Of a DNA stretch of 64,000 bases, positions 24,601 through 36,204 are shown piece after piece. The notes under the pieces were generated by a model that was not told where the DNA came from, did no database searches, and saw nothing but the letters and a program-made list of their open reading frames with translations. The DNA is taken from assembly GCA_003116995.1 (NCBI GenBank), contig BDSL01000008.1:1240001-1304000 (forward strand), read 5' to 3'. The position numbers were made by a program, and so were the translations under genes. Position 1 is the stretch's first letter, and the number at the start of each line of letters is the position of its first letter. The DNA is from Yamagishiella unicocca (lineage: Eukaryota > Chlorophyta > Chlorophyceae > Chlamydomonadales > Volvocaceae).

Positions 24601-27600
24601 CGCACCCAATTGCTCCTCTTGTCTCCTCCTCCTCCACTCCTTGACCCCTCCTCAACCCCCCCCCCGTCCACACCTCCCTGTGTCGGACAACCGGTTTTCT
24701 CATCCCTTTCGATTAGCTTTTAAACCCACCCAACCCCGAACCCGCTCATACACATACACATACACGCTCAGGGCCACCGTCACCCACGCCGGCTCCACCC
24801 ACAACGACGAAATGTGTAACATGTACGCCATGGTGTACGGCAAGACACCGTACCTCACGATGTGCGACGGCTTTACGCAGGTGCGTGTGTGTGCGGCTGG
24901 CGCTGCGGGGTTGGCTCCAGGGGTGTGTTTTTGTTTCCTGCTTCGCACCCCCCCTCCCTCTCCCGCCACCCCCCGGCCGCCCCATACCGGCGGCGCCCAG
25001 CCCCTCCCCTCCCTTCCTCCCTCCCCCCATCTCAACCCCTCCATTGAGTAAAACGCACTGTCGTACCAGCAAAACCCACACTTACCCCCCGCCTCTCCCC
25101 CGCCTCCCTCCAGGACATCCGCGACGACTCCCCCGGCGCGCTGCCCCGCATGGCCTCCCTGGAGCTGGACCCCTCGCCCTTCTGGCGGCCGCCCAGCCCC
25201 GAGGGCGTCCCCAACGACCCGCTGGGCGCCTTCGGAGACGCCACCAGCGTCACCGCGGGACCGGATGGCACGATCTGGGTGTTGTACAGGTGCGCTAGCA
25301 GCCCTGGCCGCGAGGTTCCGACTGCTCCCCCGCCCGGCTACACCCCCCCAATCCCGCCCGGGTACCACCCCTCCCCCGGGTATGCCCACCTCCTCCCCTT
25401 GCAACATCCCCCCCCGCACCGCATCGAGTAACCGGTTTCATTTTGCAACTCCCCGCCCCGCACCCCACCCCCCGCACCCCACCCCCCGCACCACAACCGC
25501 ACCCCCCCTCCAGGGCCTCGGGCGTTTTGCTCCTCACCCCGCACCGCCCCCGCACCCCACCCCCCGCACCACAACCGCACCCACCTCCAGGGCCTCCGGC
25601 GTTTTGCTCCTCACCCCGCACCGCCCCCGCACCACAACCGGCCCCTCCCCCCTCCAGGGCCTCCGGCGTGTGGCAGGGCGACACCTTCGACCCGAGGAAC
25701 CACATCACCCGCAAGGAGCCGGTGCCCGAGGCGGTGGTGGTGCACCTGGACCCCGACAACGGCACGGTACTGCACCGCTGGGGCGCGGGGCTGTTCTACT
25801 TGCCGCACATGATCTCGGTGGACATGGAGGGGAGCGTGTGGGTGGTGGACACCGGGAGGCACCAGGTGGGGGCGAAACGGGGGGGGGCCGGGTAGACAGG
25901 GGGGGGGACGAACCGGGGGGGGTTTGATAAGAGAATCCGCGAATCCACGGCCGACAAACCGAGGGCGGTGAAGGTGATGATCCAGCGGAGCGGCGGGCGG
26001 GGAAGGGTTCGAGGAAGACTCGTGGATTAGAGCCGGGAGATGGACGGGGGGAAGGAAAACCGTAGGTGTGGCAGCAGCCGCTGGGGTGGGAACAACCGTG
26101 TGAGAGGGGGGGGGGGGCCAGCCTACGCACCTTCCTCCCCGGGCTTCATGCGCTGTCGCCATACAGCGGGTGGTGGTGGTATGCATCCTCGGGGTTCACT
26201 TTCTGCTCCCAGCATCACTCGGCCCCCCGCTCCCCCAGGTGCCTAAACCCTGAAACCCTAACATCCCCCCCCCCCCAGGTGCTCAAGTTCACGCCTGAGG
26301 GCAAGCTGCTGATGACGGTCGGTACGGAGCTGACCCCCGGGTCGGGCAACAGCCACTTCTGCAAGCCGACACAGGTGGGTGGGAGGGAGGTGCGGGCGCG
26401 GGGGTGTGCCAGGAGGGAGGGGGAGGGGCCCGACCGCTTTTGGCTGGAGGGGCGGGGACTGGCAGGGCGTGGGGGGAGTCGCCATCACGGGGGATTTGAA
26501 GCGGGCTCCTGCACTGCTCGAGCTTCCTCATTCCCCGTCTTGAAGCCGCCACATTCTTCTACGGTCAAGTGAAGTAACCCCTCTCACTACCGGTATACCC
26601 CCCTCAACCAAGTTCTCCAGCGTGCATCTCGAAACGTCTGTCAATCTCGAAACGTCTGTCATATCCGGCTTTCCTTCGTACACGGGTTTTCCTTGCACCC
26701 CCTCGTGCCCCCCCCCCTTCTGTTTTAAACGGTTTTTTCGGACATCCACGGGTTTCCCTCGAACCCCCCCCACAGGTCTCCGTCCTCCGTGATGGCAGCT
26801 TCGTGGTGGCGGACGGCTACTGCAACAGCAGGGTGGTCATGTTTGACGCGCAGGGCAAATACGTCGGTGAGTTTAGGGTTTTAGGGTTTCGGGCTCTAAA
26901 TGTCGGACATCATGGGCGGCTGAAGCGGGGTTTGTCAAAACTAAGAGATACCTCCTCCTATGTCGATCCATCTGTTCCCCCTTCTCCTCCCTTTCCTCCC
27001 CCCCCCACTCCCAATCACGCGTTGCCAAGCTACCCTCCCCCCACCCCGCCCCCCGGTCCGTCGTGTCCAAAACACTCCTTGTCACCCCCACTTCCCCGCG
27101 TGCTTCCTCGCCCCCCACCCCCACGTCCCGGTTTGTATGCCCCCACCCCAACACCCCGTAGCCGAGTCCGTCCGCGTGAATGAGGTGGTTCACTCCCTGC
27201 TGGTGGACGAGTGCGAGGGGCTGGTGTACGTGGCCTCCAGGGAGGCTGGCACAGTGCTGGCGCTGGAGCTGGGCGGGGAGAAGCGCCTGCAGCTGGCGGC
27301 CACATACGACCTGGCGGCGGCGGGGCACGGACAGGTGTGTGGCACCCGCCTCCTCCTCCTCTAGCACCGTCGCCGCCGTGTAACCCCTCCCACCCCGCGC
27401 CAACTAGTCACGTCGCGTAACAGAGTTGTCACAAACCTTCCCACTCCTCTCCCTACATGCACCCACTACATTTCCCCAGTCGCGTTGGCGGTTCTTTTAT
27501 TGTAACCCCTCTCCCCTACCTCCGCGCACTGCCTGGGCCCCTCCCCGCGTGCTTCCCCCTTCCCGCCGCAGGCTTGGGCACTGCGGTTTGGGCCCTATGG

Positions 27601-30600
27601 CGAGCAGCTGGCGCTGATGTGGCAGCAAGGCCAGGTGGGACGTTAAGCCCCGAAACCATAAACCCTCCAAAACCCACCCTCGCTTGCATTCCTCTTCCCC
27701 GTTCGCAAGGGCTCGGTTCGCCTTCAATACGCTCCCTGCCCCTGCCCTGCCACGCTCCCTCGTCCCCCTCCACCCTTCCTCCACACAACTCCCCTATGCC
27801 TCCCCCCGCCCTGCCTCCTGCATCCACGGGTTTCCTCCCAATCCCTACTACACCCCTCCCGCCCCACCCAACCCACACACACCCCTATACACACGCTACA
27901 TTTCCCCAGTCACGTTACCGGTTATTTTCTGTCACCCCCACGGGTCTTCCTCGAAACCCAACCCCCCTCTCTTACCCCCCGCACCCCTCCCCTGGATTCA
28001 CGGATCCTTTCCTACCCCCCCACCCCCCCTCCCCCTCCCCCGCACCTCCTCGAACCTCCTCCCCCTCCCCCTCCTCCTACAGGACGCCCACATCGTCAAC
28101 GTGCGGTTCCCCCAGCAGTTCTGGGTGCTGCCCCACACCTCGCAGCTCTCCCCGCACGACTTCCAGCTGGGGGGCGCCCCCATGCAGCTGTCGGGCGCGG
28201 GCGACCGCTTCTTCGCCGTCTACCTGGCGTCGGTGGGCCAGGCGTGCGACAAGCAGTGCGGCCCGCTGCGCAAGTTCGTGGCGGTGCCGCCGGGGGTGCA
28301 GCTGCCGGAGCCCTGGGTGAGGGGGCGGGGGGAGCTGGGGGGTTTGATAAGAGAAGCCGCGAATCCATCGGCAGCTGGGGTTTCGAGGAAGACCCGTGGA
28401 TGCCAGAAAAAACCGTTTAGAACAGACGTTTTGAGATGCATGCTGGAGAACTGGGTCGAGGATCGGGAGCTGGGGGGGAGGAGGGTTGAGAGAAACCCGT
28501 GGGTCAGCACTGACAAGTACAGCCGACAGATGGAAGAGGGTGGGCGGCAGCTGCAGGGGCGGGGTGGGCACTAGGTTGTGTAGGCTGCTGCTGCCAGCCG
28601 TGTGCGGGGGGGCGGACCTGCAGGCTCACCACGTCATCGGGGGCCCACACGCCTCGACGCACGAGCCAAAACACCTGTCCCCCCCCAACACCGCTCCGAA
28701 ACCCCTCTGATCCCCCGGCTTCGCCTCCGCCGCCACACCAACATCAACACCTCACTTGTCGTACCGTCGTACTGTCGTACTGCTGCCGGGCCGCAGGAGC
28801 TGCCCTTCTCTACCGACGTGACCGACATCCACCCGGGCGATGCCGTACTGCTGCCGCACGGCGCCGTGGTCGCGGCACATGAGAACAAGACCGGCGGCGG
28901 CGGCGGCGGCGGTGACGACGAGGGCGGCGCCATGGTGGCGGACGACTACGACGAGGACGTGCAGGACGACCTGGAGGACGTGGCGGACTACGAGCGGAAG
29001 AAGGCGGCGGAGGAGGAGCTGGGGCGCGAGTGGGAGCAGGAGGAGGAGGCGGACTACATAGTGAGGCGGGGGGTTTCGAGGGGGGGTGTTGCTGCGCTAC
29101 TCGGGGGGCCGGGGGGGGCGCGGGGGGGGGCTGGGAGGGTTCACGGAGTGGGCGCCAGGCAGTGATGGCAGGACGGGAGGGGGGTTAAATCTGGAATTAA
29201 GAGTGTTTTGGGGTCTGGGAAGGCGGGTGGGGGGGGCGGACATGGAGGCGCAGTAATTGTACAACCCTTGACCGACACCCAACCTCCACCTTCACCCCCT
29301 GCCCCGCCCCGCCCGCACCCACCCCCCTCGCCGCCGGTTTTTTTTCTGCAAACCCCTCTCGCCGCCGAAAGGCAGTCAACGGAGCTCGCCGGCGTGCATT
29401 TCGCAGACGCGGCTCCTAAACTCTCTTCCAGTAGTTTTCCCTCTTGGTTGCTCCCGCCGTGTCCAGCGGGCTCCTCTCCCCTCCCCCGCCCCGCCCTCGG
29501 TTTGTCGGCCGTGGATTCGCGGATTCTCTTTTGACACCCCCCCCCCCGCCCCCGGTATCCCGTCTCCTCGCCTGCTAGCCTTGCCCCCCTGTCCCGCATC
29601 TTCACGCCCCATATTTTCTCACTTCCTCCCTCCGTCATACAGGCCTCCGCCGTACAACGCCGTACGCCGCCGTACCAGCCCGCGTCCCCGTCTCCCCGTA
29701 TATCCGTCCTCCCCTTTCCTGCCTCCGCCTCTTTCGCCGCGCCGCTGGGGCCTCTTCGTTGCTTTGACCCCTGTCCACCCGCTCCGCGCCTGGATGTTGT
29801 TCCTAACGCCCCCTGCTGCCCCTTGCCCGCATGCTTCGCGTCGACCGCCTTCCCCACCCGCTCTGGGCCCTGGTCAGGTGAGTTCCGCCGCTGGGTTGGG
29901 CCTCTGTTCTGGTTGTTTTTTGCTAGTCGTTGCGTTCTTGTCTGCGGGCGTCGGGACCTGCGTCTGGGCTTTCGCGTCCCCCATGGCGGCGCGGCGCGGC
30001 TTCGGCCTCCTCTCCTGGACGACCGCGGACCTTCTCTGGTAATGACCGGCTTCCTCACGCATCTGGTCGGTATTCGGGCGGGTCGGGACTGGGACTCCGA
30101 CTAGGACTGGGACTGGGACCGGACCGCGATGTCCGCTCTCCCATAGCGCACCAACTCCCACAGTTCTCCTGCTAGCGCCCAAAACCGGTTCTGCGAAAAG
30201 TTTACGTGCGTCGCGCGGGGTCCTCGCTTCCTTTCGTCTCGCCGTAGCCGATATAGCTTAGCCGCCAAAGGTCATATTACGACCTTCGGCTTTCGTATCC
30301 CCAACCCAGTTCTCCCGCATGCATCTCAAAACTTCTGTTTTAAACGATTTTTTTCGGACATCCACGGGTTTCCCTCGAACCCCCCCCGCCCCGCCCCGCC
30401 CTGCAGGAGATGGCCACTGGCGAGCGACCCAACATCACCCAGGTCACCCGGGCTGTGCCCCTGGAGGCCGACCGCTTCGAGGTGCTGATGCAGGACAAGC
30501 AGGTAGGGGGGAGAGGAAACTGTGTGTGTGTGTGTTGCGGCGGGGCTTCGAGGAAGACCCGTGGATGCCAGAAAACGCCGTTCAGAACAGACGTTTTGAG

Positions 30601-31461
30601 ATGCACGCTGGAGTTGGGGGGGGGGGGACGGCGAGAAGACCCGGTGGGGGATCGAGAGCAAACTGGGGGGCGGGGGGCGCGGGCTTTGTGCATCAATGTA
30701 CTGCTAGGCTGCAAATATTCCTCAAAGGGAATTGGTAACGGGCTGTGGGTGTTGAAATTGAACTAATCAGCGACAGAAAATGTACAGAAATAGAGTAAAA
30801 GCTGGTATGGGAACAGGGGCTAGGATGGTTGGTACAGTGATGGGCGATCGCCGGGCCTTAACTGCTGCGTGTGTAAAATGTACCGTTAAACCGCCAAACC
30901 TCCGATACATAATATTCTCTCCAGCAACACGGCGGCAGCACCACCATGTCTCATGCGTGTCTGTCTGTCTGACTGTCTGTCTGTCTGTCTGTCTGTGTGT
31001 GTGCCTGTGTGTGTCCACCGGTGTGCTCTCTGCTGCGCTTCCTCCTGGCGCAGGAGGTGAAGCGGCTTACGGCCGAGAGCGGCTGGGCCATCGCGCTGGT
31101 GGTGCTGCTGGCGGTGCTGATGACCGTCACCGTCGTCCGCTTCAGCAGGGAGGCACTGACCGCCTACATGCAGGGCATACGCGGCGGCGAGGGGGGTGCT
31201 GGCGGGGGCGCAGAGGGGGCCGCCCAGCTGCCGACCACGTCCCGAGTCAGGGCCGGCGGCGGTGCGGTGGCGGCCCCGGCGGCTGCCTCCAGCAAGCGGG
31301 CCGAGGTGTGGGCGGCGGCGGAGGGGATGCTGGCACGCTGGAAGCCGCGGGGCCGCGGGGCCAGCGCGGGGGGGGTCGCGGGCGGCGGCGGCAACGGCGC
31401 CGCGGCGGCGGAGGTGGCGGCGGCGCGGGAGCGGGAGCGGCTGCTGATGAGTGACGCGTGA
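21625..31461 (+). CDS. PAM: Bifunctional peptidylglycine alpha-amidating monooxygenase (PAM)
   Basis: Exons: 21625-21853, 22139-22232, 23222-23318, 23868-24126, 24426-24546, 24772-24880, 25114-25289, 25658-25865, 26279-26374, 26776-26866, 27162-27334, 27572-27634, 28083-28316, 28797-29060, 30407-30502, 31054-31461. Phase closes, giving 905 aa. PAM converts C-terminal glycine-extended peptides to amides in the secretory pathway: PHM hydroxylates the glycine using copper and ascorbate, and PAL cleaves it. Visible: signal peptide 1-22 (cleavage after ASA), CuH-site HH at 71-72, VHY histidine 142, CuM-site HTH at 208/210, and Met281 in THNDEMCNMY. The PAL beta-propeller starts near 304 and carries LPHMISVD, the FCKPTQ block and the catalytic-tyrosine motif DGYCNSR. 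An acidic linker, one membrane helix (781-798) and a 107-residue Gly/Ala-rich cytosolic tail follow. In Chlamydomonas PAM is known from Golgi and cilia. A TGTAA at 32200 may end the transcript. Confidence 0.93.
22787..22835. repeat. Perfect 22-bp inverted repeat in PAM intron 2
   Basis: Two arms of 22 bp (22787-22808 and 22814-22835), complementary without mismatch, are separated by the 5-base loop TGGGG. The arm begins ATTTGCGTCATGCC. Transcribed within the PAM pre-mRNA it would form a very stable hairpin of small-RNA-precursor size. I see no open frame reason for it. Confidence 0.95.
23385..23740 (+). repeat. Family C then family A repeats in one PAM intron
   Basis: A forward family C copy (GGGAATCCGCGAATCCACGG) lies at about 23385-23465. 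A forward family A copy (TTTTCGAGGAAGACACGTGG) lies at about 23690-23740. Both are in the intron 23319-23867. The family A copy is nearer the acceptor, an exception to the orientation trend seen elsewhere. Confidence 0.8.
25505..25666 (+). repeat. Triplicated 3' splice acceptor in PAM intron 7
   Basis: The junction CCTCCAG|GGCCTCSGGCGT occurs three times, with AG ends at 25513, 25590 and 25657. Only the last continues into the PAL exon (GTGTGGCAGGG). The first two continue GTTTTGCTCCTCACCCCGCA. They arose by tandem duplication of the intron end with the first exon bases. Use of the first would add 144 nt in frame with no stop; use of the second would shift the frame. Confidence 0.88.
26605..26770 (-). 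repeat. Reverse family A repeat against a PAM acceptor
   Basis: The copy runs from AGTTCTCCAGCGTGCATCTC to GGACATCCACGGGTTTCCC and ends 6-10 bp before the acceptor at 26775. A shorter family B piece (TACACGGGTTTTCCTTGC) is nested inside it. Confidence 0.85.
28342..28465 (+). repeat. Forward family C and A repeats after a PAM donor
   Basis: A short family C piece (TTTGATAAGAGAAGCCGCGA) at 28342-28372 is followed directly by a nearly complete family A copy at 28379-28460. That copy runs from TTTCGAGGAAGACCCGTGGA through GTTTAGAACAGACGTTTTGA to TGCTGGAGAACTGGG. The pair starts about 25 bp after the donor at 28317. Confidence 0.88.
30270..30390 (-). repeat. Reverse full-length family A repeat before a PAM acceptor
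   Basis: It reads ACGACCTTCGGCTTTCGTAT, then AACCCAGTTCTCCCGCATGC, then TTTTTTTCGGACATCCACGG, and ends in a C-rich run about 20 bp before the acceptor at 30406. It is the reverse complement of the copy at 62743-62860, including the CCTTCGGC end. Confidence 0.88.
30544..30616 (+). repeat. Forward family A repeat after the last PAM donor
   Basis: CTTCGAGGAAGACCCGTGGA, then GTTCAGAACAGACGTTTTGA and ATGCACGCTGGAG, begins about 40 bp after the donor at 30503. The 5' breakpoint of the duplicated segment lies about 30 bp further on. Confidence 0.85.
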
Positions 31462-32594
31462 GGGGTGGAGGGTGAGGGGCCGCCGCACGATGGTTGCGGG
31501 AGGGGGATTTGAAGAGAATCCGCGACGGGAGGGGGAGGGGGGTGGCGACGGCGAGGGGGGGTCCTGATGGGACTTATGACCTGGTGAGGCAGGTAGCGGA
31601 ACGAGCTGGGGGCGGAGGATGCTTGGGCGGCAATGGCGACGGGAGGTGGGTTGTGGCGGCGGTGTCTGGGTTGGTGCGAATGGAGGGAGGCAGGCGGGCA
31701 GGGCTGCCTCGCGGGGGGGGGGGATAAAGGATAATCCCCGAATCCACGGAGGGGGGTAAGGGCGCGATTAATAATGCGGTGACTAATAATGCTAACGGTA
31801 TGTGGCGGTGAGGGGGGAGGCGGGGGGGAGGGCGGGTAAGGGGGCGAGGGGGCATCTGGCGGGAATCTTGGCGGTGGCGTCGTGCAGGGGGAGCCCCGTC
31901 TTACCTACCTCGCGCCCCCACCTACTGGGTGTCAGGGGGCCCACCTTGCTCTGGACGGCGTGGGTTTGGGGCGCTCACGCGTACGGGTGCCGTGCTGCCG
32001 ATACCGTACTCTGGTAGTACAGGGTAAACAGCGAGCACAGCTGGTGGGTGCACCTTTGGTGGGTCGTACGGCGGCTCAATTGCGATCAAGCAAGGGCCAC
32101 AACGACACACGGCACAGTCTGGCAAGAATGGTGGCATGGCGTTGAGGTGATCTTACGTGCCAGTGCAGACTGGAGGGCACGTCTGGTGGGGACAGTGATT
32201 GTAATAGTAATATAGTATTCATGGCTGGATGCGGCCCATTTCACGCGGATGCGGATTGTAAGCCCGGTATCATGGGGGGGCCTCATTATTCGGGAGGAAC
32301 TGCAAGGTCAGCAACGCACGTTCGTCCTAAGGCTGTTCGGGAAACGCTGCACGCATTGATGCCGATCGTAACTCGGAGCCATGAGGGCCAGCTAGGATCA
32401 GGTGGTCAGCTGGTCGGAGGGTACGGGAGGAAACCGGGGGGGGGGGAGGTACAGAAACGAACCGATTACTCGACATAGGAAGTAAAGCTGGTTGGGGGGG
32501 ACGGCGGGGGGGCCCTGGAACAGCTTGCTGGTGGGAGCGGGTGAGGGTGCAAGACCGCTGTTTGGGGAAAAGCCGCAACTGCCCCAACCTGCAG
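30645..32594 (+). repeat. Segmental duplication, left copy (PAM 3' end and beyond)
   Basis: This segment is matched over its length by 44354-46254 in the same orientation. It begins within the last PAM intron and includes the final PAM exon, the whole 3' flank with TGTAA, and the first exon of the next gene. It ends exactly at the intron 3' AG before the exon at 32595. This copy carries the intact PAM exon, so it is the likely source. Confidence 0.9.
32200..32204 (+). terminator. Candidate PAM polyadenylation signal TGTAA
   Basis: TGTAA, the usual poly(A) signal of Chlamydomonas and relatives, lies 739 bp after the PAM stop. It is the first good one I see downstream. It lies only 17 bp before the putative ATG of the next gene, so the two genes may overlap at transcript level. 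Confidence 0.45.
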
Positions 32595-34155
32595 CGACCT
32601 GTCTGCAGCGGTGGAGCTCTGCCAGGCGGCCTCTCCGTACTACAGCTTGGAGGTATGTTTATACGGGCCGTGAAAGCGGAAGGGCCTCGTCCGTTACGTA
32701 CACATGCTTGAAACCGGCCAGGCGTGCATGTTCCAGATTACCTGGGTTAACGTATGGTCTCCCCCGCGTTGTCGTGCGCAGGACGAACTGGAGGAGCGTC
32801 TGCAGGAGCTGCTGGCGGGCTACCTGGGCATGCCCATCTTCAAGGGGCGGCCGCGGCCAAGCGGCCGCATGAAGACGGACGGCCTCATCGTCGCGGACCG
32901 TCACGTGCCGGCTCCTAAGTGGCTCCTCTGCGCCGTCATCGAGGTGAAGCTGGGCCTGGGTTCGAAGGGGGATAGCTCCTTCCAGGGCGCCGCCTACTAT
33001 TGCGTCTTCTGGGAGGCACGACGCACCTCCGCCTTCTACCACTGCACCTGCTGCCCCGCATTGCTGCTGGAGGTGGTGGGCCCCCTCCTGCGGGTGTCGG
33101 CACTGTACTGGCTCAGCAACGTGACGGCGCGCCCCCTGACCCCGCTCATGAACCTCCTGTGGTTCTCGGACGACCCCGACCACATGATCGCCCTGGCCAG
33201 GACTCTGGCGGCGATCAAGGCGACGCTCGCACAGCTGCGGGACTTCTACTTGGCGCTGCCGTCGGCGCTTGGGCCAGGAGGTCCGGCTCCCCGCCCGCCA
33301 CATCTGCTGGAGGCCATGCCGTACCCGCTGGCGGACTACCAGCGGGTGAAACGGCTCTTCACCGGCCGGCTCGTCTACACCGCCGTATTGCCCAGCGATG
33401 GCCAGCGAGTGCTGGTGCGCTTCGGCAAGCGCTACGGCGAGCAGGCTCACCGCGCCTGGGCGAGCCACGTGCTGGCGCCGAAGCTGCACAGGGTCGTGGA
33501 GCTGCTGGTCGAGATGGAGCTGCTGGGCTCTGACGAGGGGTGGGTCGAGATGGCGTGCTGGCCTGGGCCGGACGCCAGCACCGTGGTTGACGCGGTGCAG
33601 GCGGCCCTGCAGCAGGCGCACCAGGCGCAGGACGGCACCGTGGGGCGGGTCTTCGCTCACGGCGACATGCGGGTCCAGAACATCATGGTACGCGAGGCCG
33701 CTCCGGGCTCTGGCTCAGCCTACGACGTCAAGTTCGTTGACTTCGAGTTTGCCGGTGCGGAAGGTGAAGCATCCTACCCGCCGTACCTCAGCAAGGCGGT
33801 CGTGTGGCCCCCAGGTGTGGCGTTTGGGGAGCCGGTGCGCCAGCAGCACGACAGCGAGCTGCTGGCAACAAATTGCGCGCAGCTGCTGCAGGCAATTGCG
33901 CGAGGCCGCTCCACGGCGGGACCCGACCCGCCGGCGGCGGCGGCTGGCGGCACCCCTGTTCCTGCCGTCGCACCTCCACCTGCTCTGTCGCCACGTGGCA
34001 GCAATGTTCACGGCAGCATGGGGCGCAGCAATGTTTGTGGCAGCAGCGGCCTCGGGCGGTCAGCGCACGTGCGGCAGCTGCCGCGGTTCGCCCGCATTCC
34101 CCGCCTCCACGCACCTTCGCTGCCGCCGCCTGCCCTTCGAAGGGTGTTGGTGTGA
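32221..34155 (+). CDS. PD-(D/E)XK nuclease-like plus APH/RIO-like kinase fusion protein
   Basis: Model: exons 32221-32420, 32595-32652 and 32782-34155, phase closed, 543 aa. The last two exons are well supported; the first exon and its ATG are an inference. Residues about 87-190 carry a nuclease-like signature: TDGLI with D119, then IEVK with E140 and K142, then a FQGAAYY block (Q154) as in PD-(D/E)XK enzymes. Residues about 290-430 carry an aminoglycoside-phosphotransferase/RIO-type kinase signature: HGDMRVQNIM (H379, D381, N386) and DFEFAG (D406). Nuclease plus kinase modules on one chain are known from C-terminal regions of Crinkler-type effector proteins; similarity to those is my inference. 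No signal peptide is seen. The tail after about residue 460 is low-complexity. The gene sits directly after PAM on the same strand, and its first exon lies inside the duplicated block. Intron 1 holds a forward family D repeat at about 32446-32485. Confidence 0.68.
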
Positions 34156-36200
34156 GGGCCGCTGCGGAAGGACAGTATCCGCAGCTCTGGCCACAGGCGG
34201 TGCGGCAGCTGTGGCGGGCCTGATGGCTGGGTGGGGTGTGCTTTTGAGGGCTGGTGAGAGCAGACTGCGCAGGCGCATACGTGCGCATGCCGGGCGCAGC
34301 TTCCCCATAAATGAGTGTGCCTGATGAAATTGGTTGGGGAACCACATCGGAGTTAGTGGTTGGCCAATGCAGAGGTAGGGTTTGGGCGGCCAGCGCTATT
34401 TCCTGGAGCGCCTTGACGTGCTGTGAGACCTGCGAGACCAACTCTCCCTGCCCTCTTGTGGGGCGCCTGGGTGCGTTGTGCAAGCCAGTATGTTTGCCGT
34501 GATAGCGTGAGGTGGGTGCCGGGCTGCTGGTGGCGGCTGAGAAGCGCGACCTGGGGGGGACGTGTCTTGCCTGTCGCTGGACCCAGGGGCGGGGCTCAGA
34601 ACTTAGCGGTGCAAGTGAGGAGGTGGTGGTGTTAGGTTGGGGGTGCAGGGGATGGGGGGGATGGAGGCAGGCAGGGGTGGGGTGAAGGGGGCCGGCGGTT
34701 AGGGCGTTGGCTTCGGCAGCAGGCGCAAGGCAAGTAGTTGACAGGGGAAGGGTAGAGGGTGGGCGTGGTAGGGACAGGGCGTGGCCTCGCGGAAGGACCA
34801 CCCACCCCTGGTTCCCGCCCACCCCCACCTGATTCGGACATCCACGGGTTTCCCTCGAACCCACCTGATTCGCAGGCCTGAACGCTGTTGGCGCTGCTGG
34901 TCGCACTCCAGCCCCTTTGCATCCCCCCGCGCCGGTACACGTGGGGGGTAGGCTCGTGGGAAGGGGAGGGTGGCGAGTCTTCATCTTTTGTCTTTCCTAT
35001 TCTCGGCTTGCTGCTGCATCATTGTTTTCGTTGCAAACCTGTAATCTGGCGTTAAGTGTGGGCTCGGGGCTCCCTGTAGGCAACGGCACCCACGACGCAA
35101 AGGCGATTGCTATTCGCCGTGTCCTGCACCCATCAGCACCCATGCGCGCCGCTTGCGCGGCGGCTCGGCTGGCAGGCTGTACGGTACGCAGTATACGGTG
35201 TAGACGGTGTATGCAACACGGTGTGTTGGCATAGGTGCCTGCAGGCATAACACTTGTTAGTGGTGCTGCCTTCCACCCTGCGCGTCCCATTAACTGACCT
35301 TGTTGTATGTTGTGGGAGAGGGGCGGAGAAGGCAGCGAATTGGCATTCTCCTGTTGAACCGGCAAAGAATGTAGTGAATAAGAAATGGAGTGAACGTCAC
35401 GTTTCCAATTGCTTCGCTATCGTCTTTCCATTGCGCACTGCCGTGCATATGTCGTAAACTGTCGTGCAGCTGTCGTGCAGCTTTATTTATTCCTTCGTGT
35501 GTACCTCTCTCTGTATCTGTTTCTACAAACAAGTTAGCAACACAAAGACGGGAACCGTCTTCTTCGTGAAGCAGATGATCGTGTATGTTATTTTCGGTTT
35601 TGTATGCGTGGATGGAAGGGCATGTGGAGGATGGGATCGTGTGCTGTTCGGGACTTGACGACTGGCCTTGGCGTACCTGCTGGGTTGTCATTCTTGTGGT
35701 GAACCCGCGCGCTGTGTGCATACGATACCGTCAGGCTGTCGATACCGTCCAACTTGTCATCTGGTCCTGGGGCCCCTAGTGCTGGCTTGACCTCTCCTCT
35801 CCAGAGCAGTAGCATGCAGCGCCACCGGAAATGCCAGCATAGTAGTAACGCCAGCATTGTAGCGAAGCTACACAGCAAGCACATAAGGCTGTACAACAGA
35901 CCTAACAAGTACTAATAAGTACGCTCGCTCAGCATCCCAGGAGGCCTTTTCGCGACCTCCGTTACAAGCATTATACTACGCAATTAGTTGCCTAGGGTGG
36001 CCTATGGTTGGGCCGCCAGCACCGGCCCGGTGTCCCCACTTCTGGAATTGCCCCCTCGCTTGCTCGTGCGATGCGAACATATGTTCGGTATGCCTGCCGG
36101 TCTATCTTGTCGGGGGCGAGCTGTCTTGGGCGCGGCGAGCGAGGTCCCTGTGCCTTTCGGTGCCTTTCGGGGCGTCTGCTCAGGTCTGCTGGTCTTGCTG
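34156..36200. other. Downstream flank without recognisable gene
   Basis: The left part is probably the 3' UTR of the preceding gene; a TGTAA occurs at about 35039. A reverse family A repeat (CGGACATCCACGGGTTTCCC) lies at about 34836-34862, followed by GATTCGCAG, which looks like an acceptor, but no exon with a domain follows. From about 35290 the sequence becomes AT-richer. I can assign nothing in it. Confidence 0.45.
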
Positions 36201-36204
36201 TGGT

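Noticed and set aside
30958..31018. TCTG/TGTG microsatellite as a regulatory element
   Set aside because: It is a plain microsatellite in the polypyrimidine-side part of the last PAM intron, also present in the duplicate, with no evidence of function.
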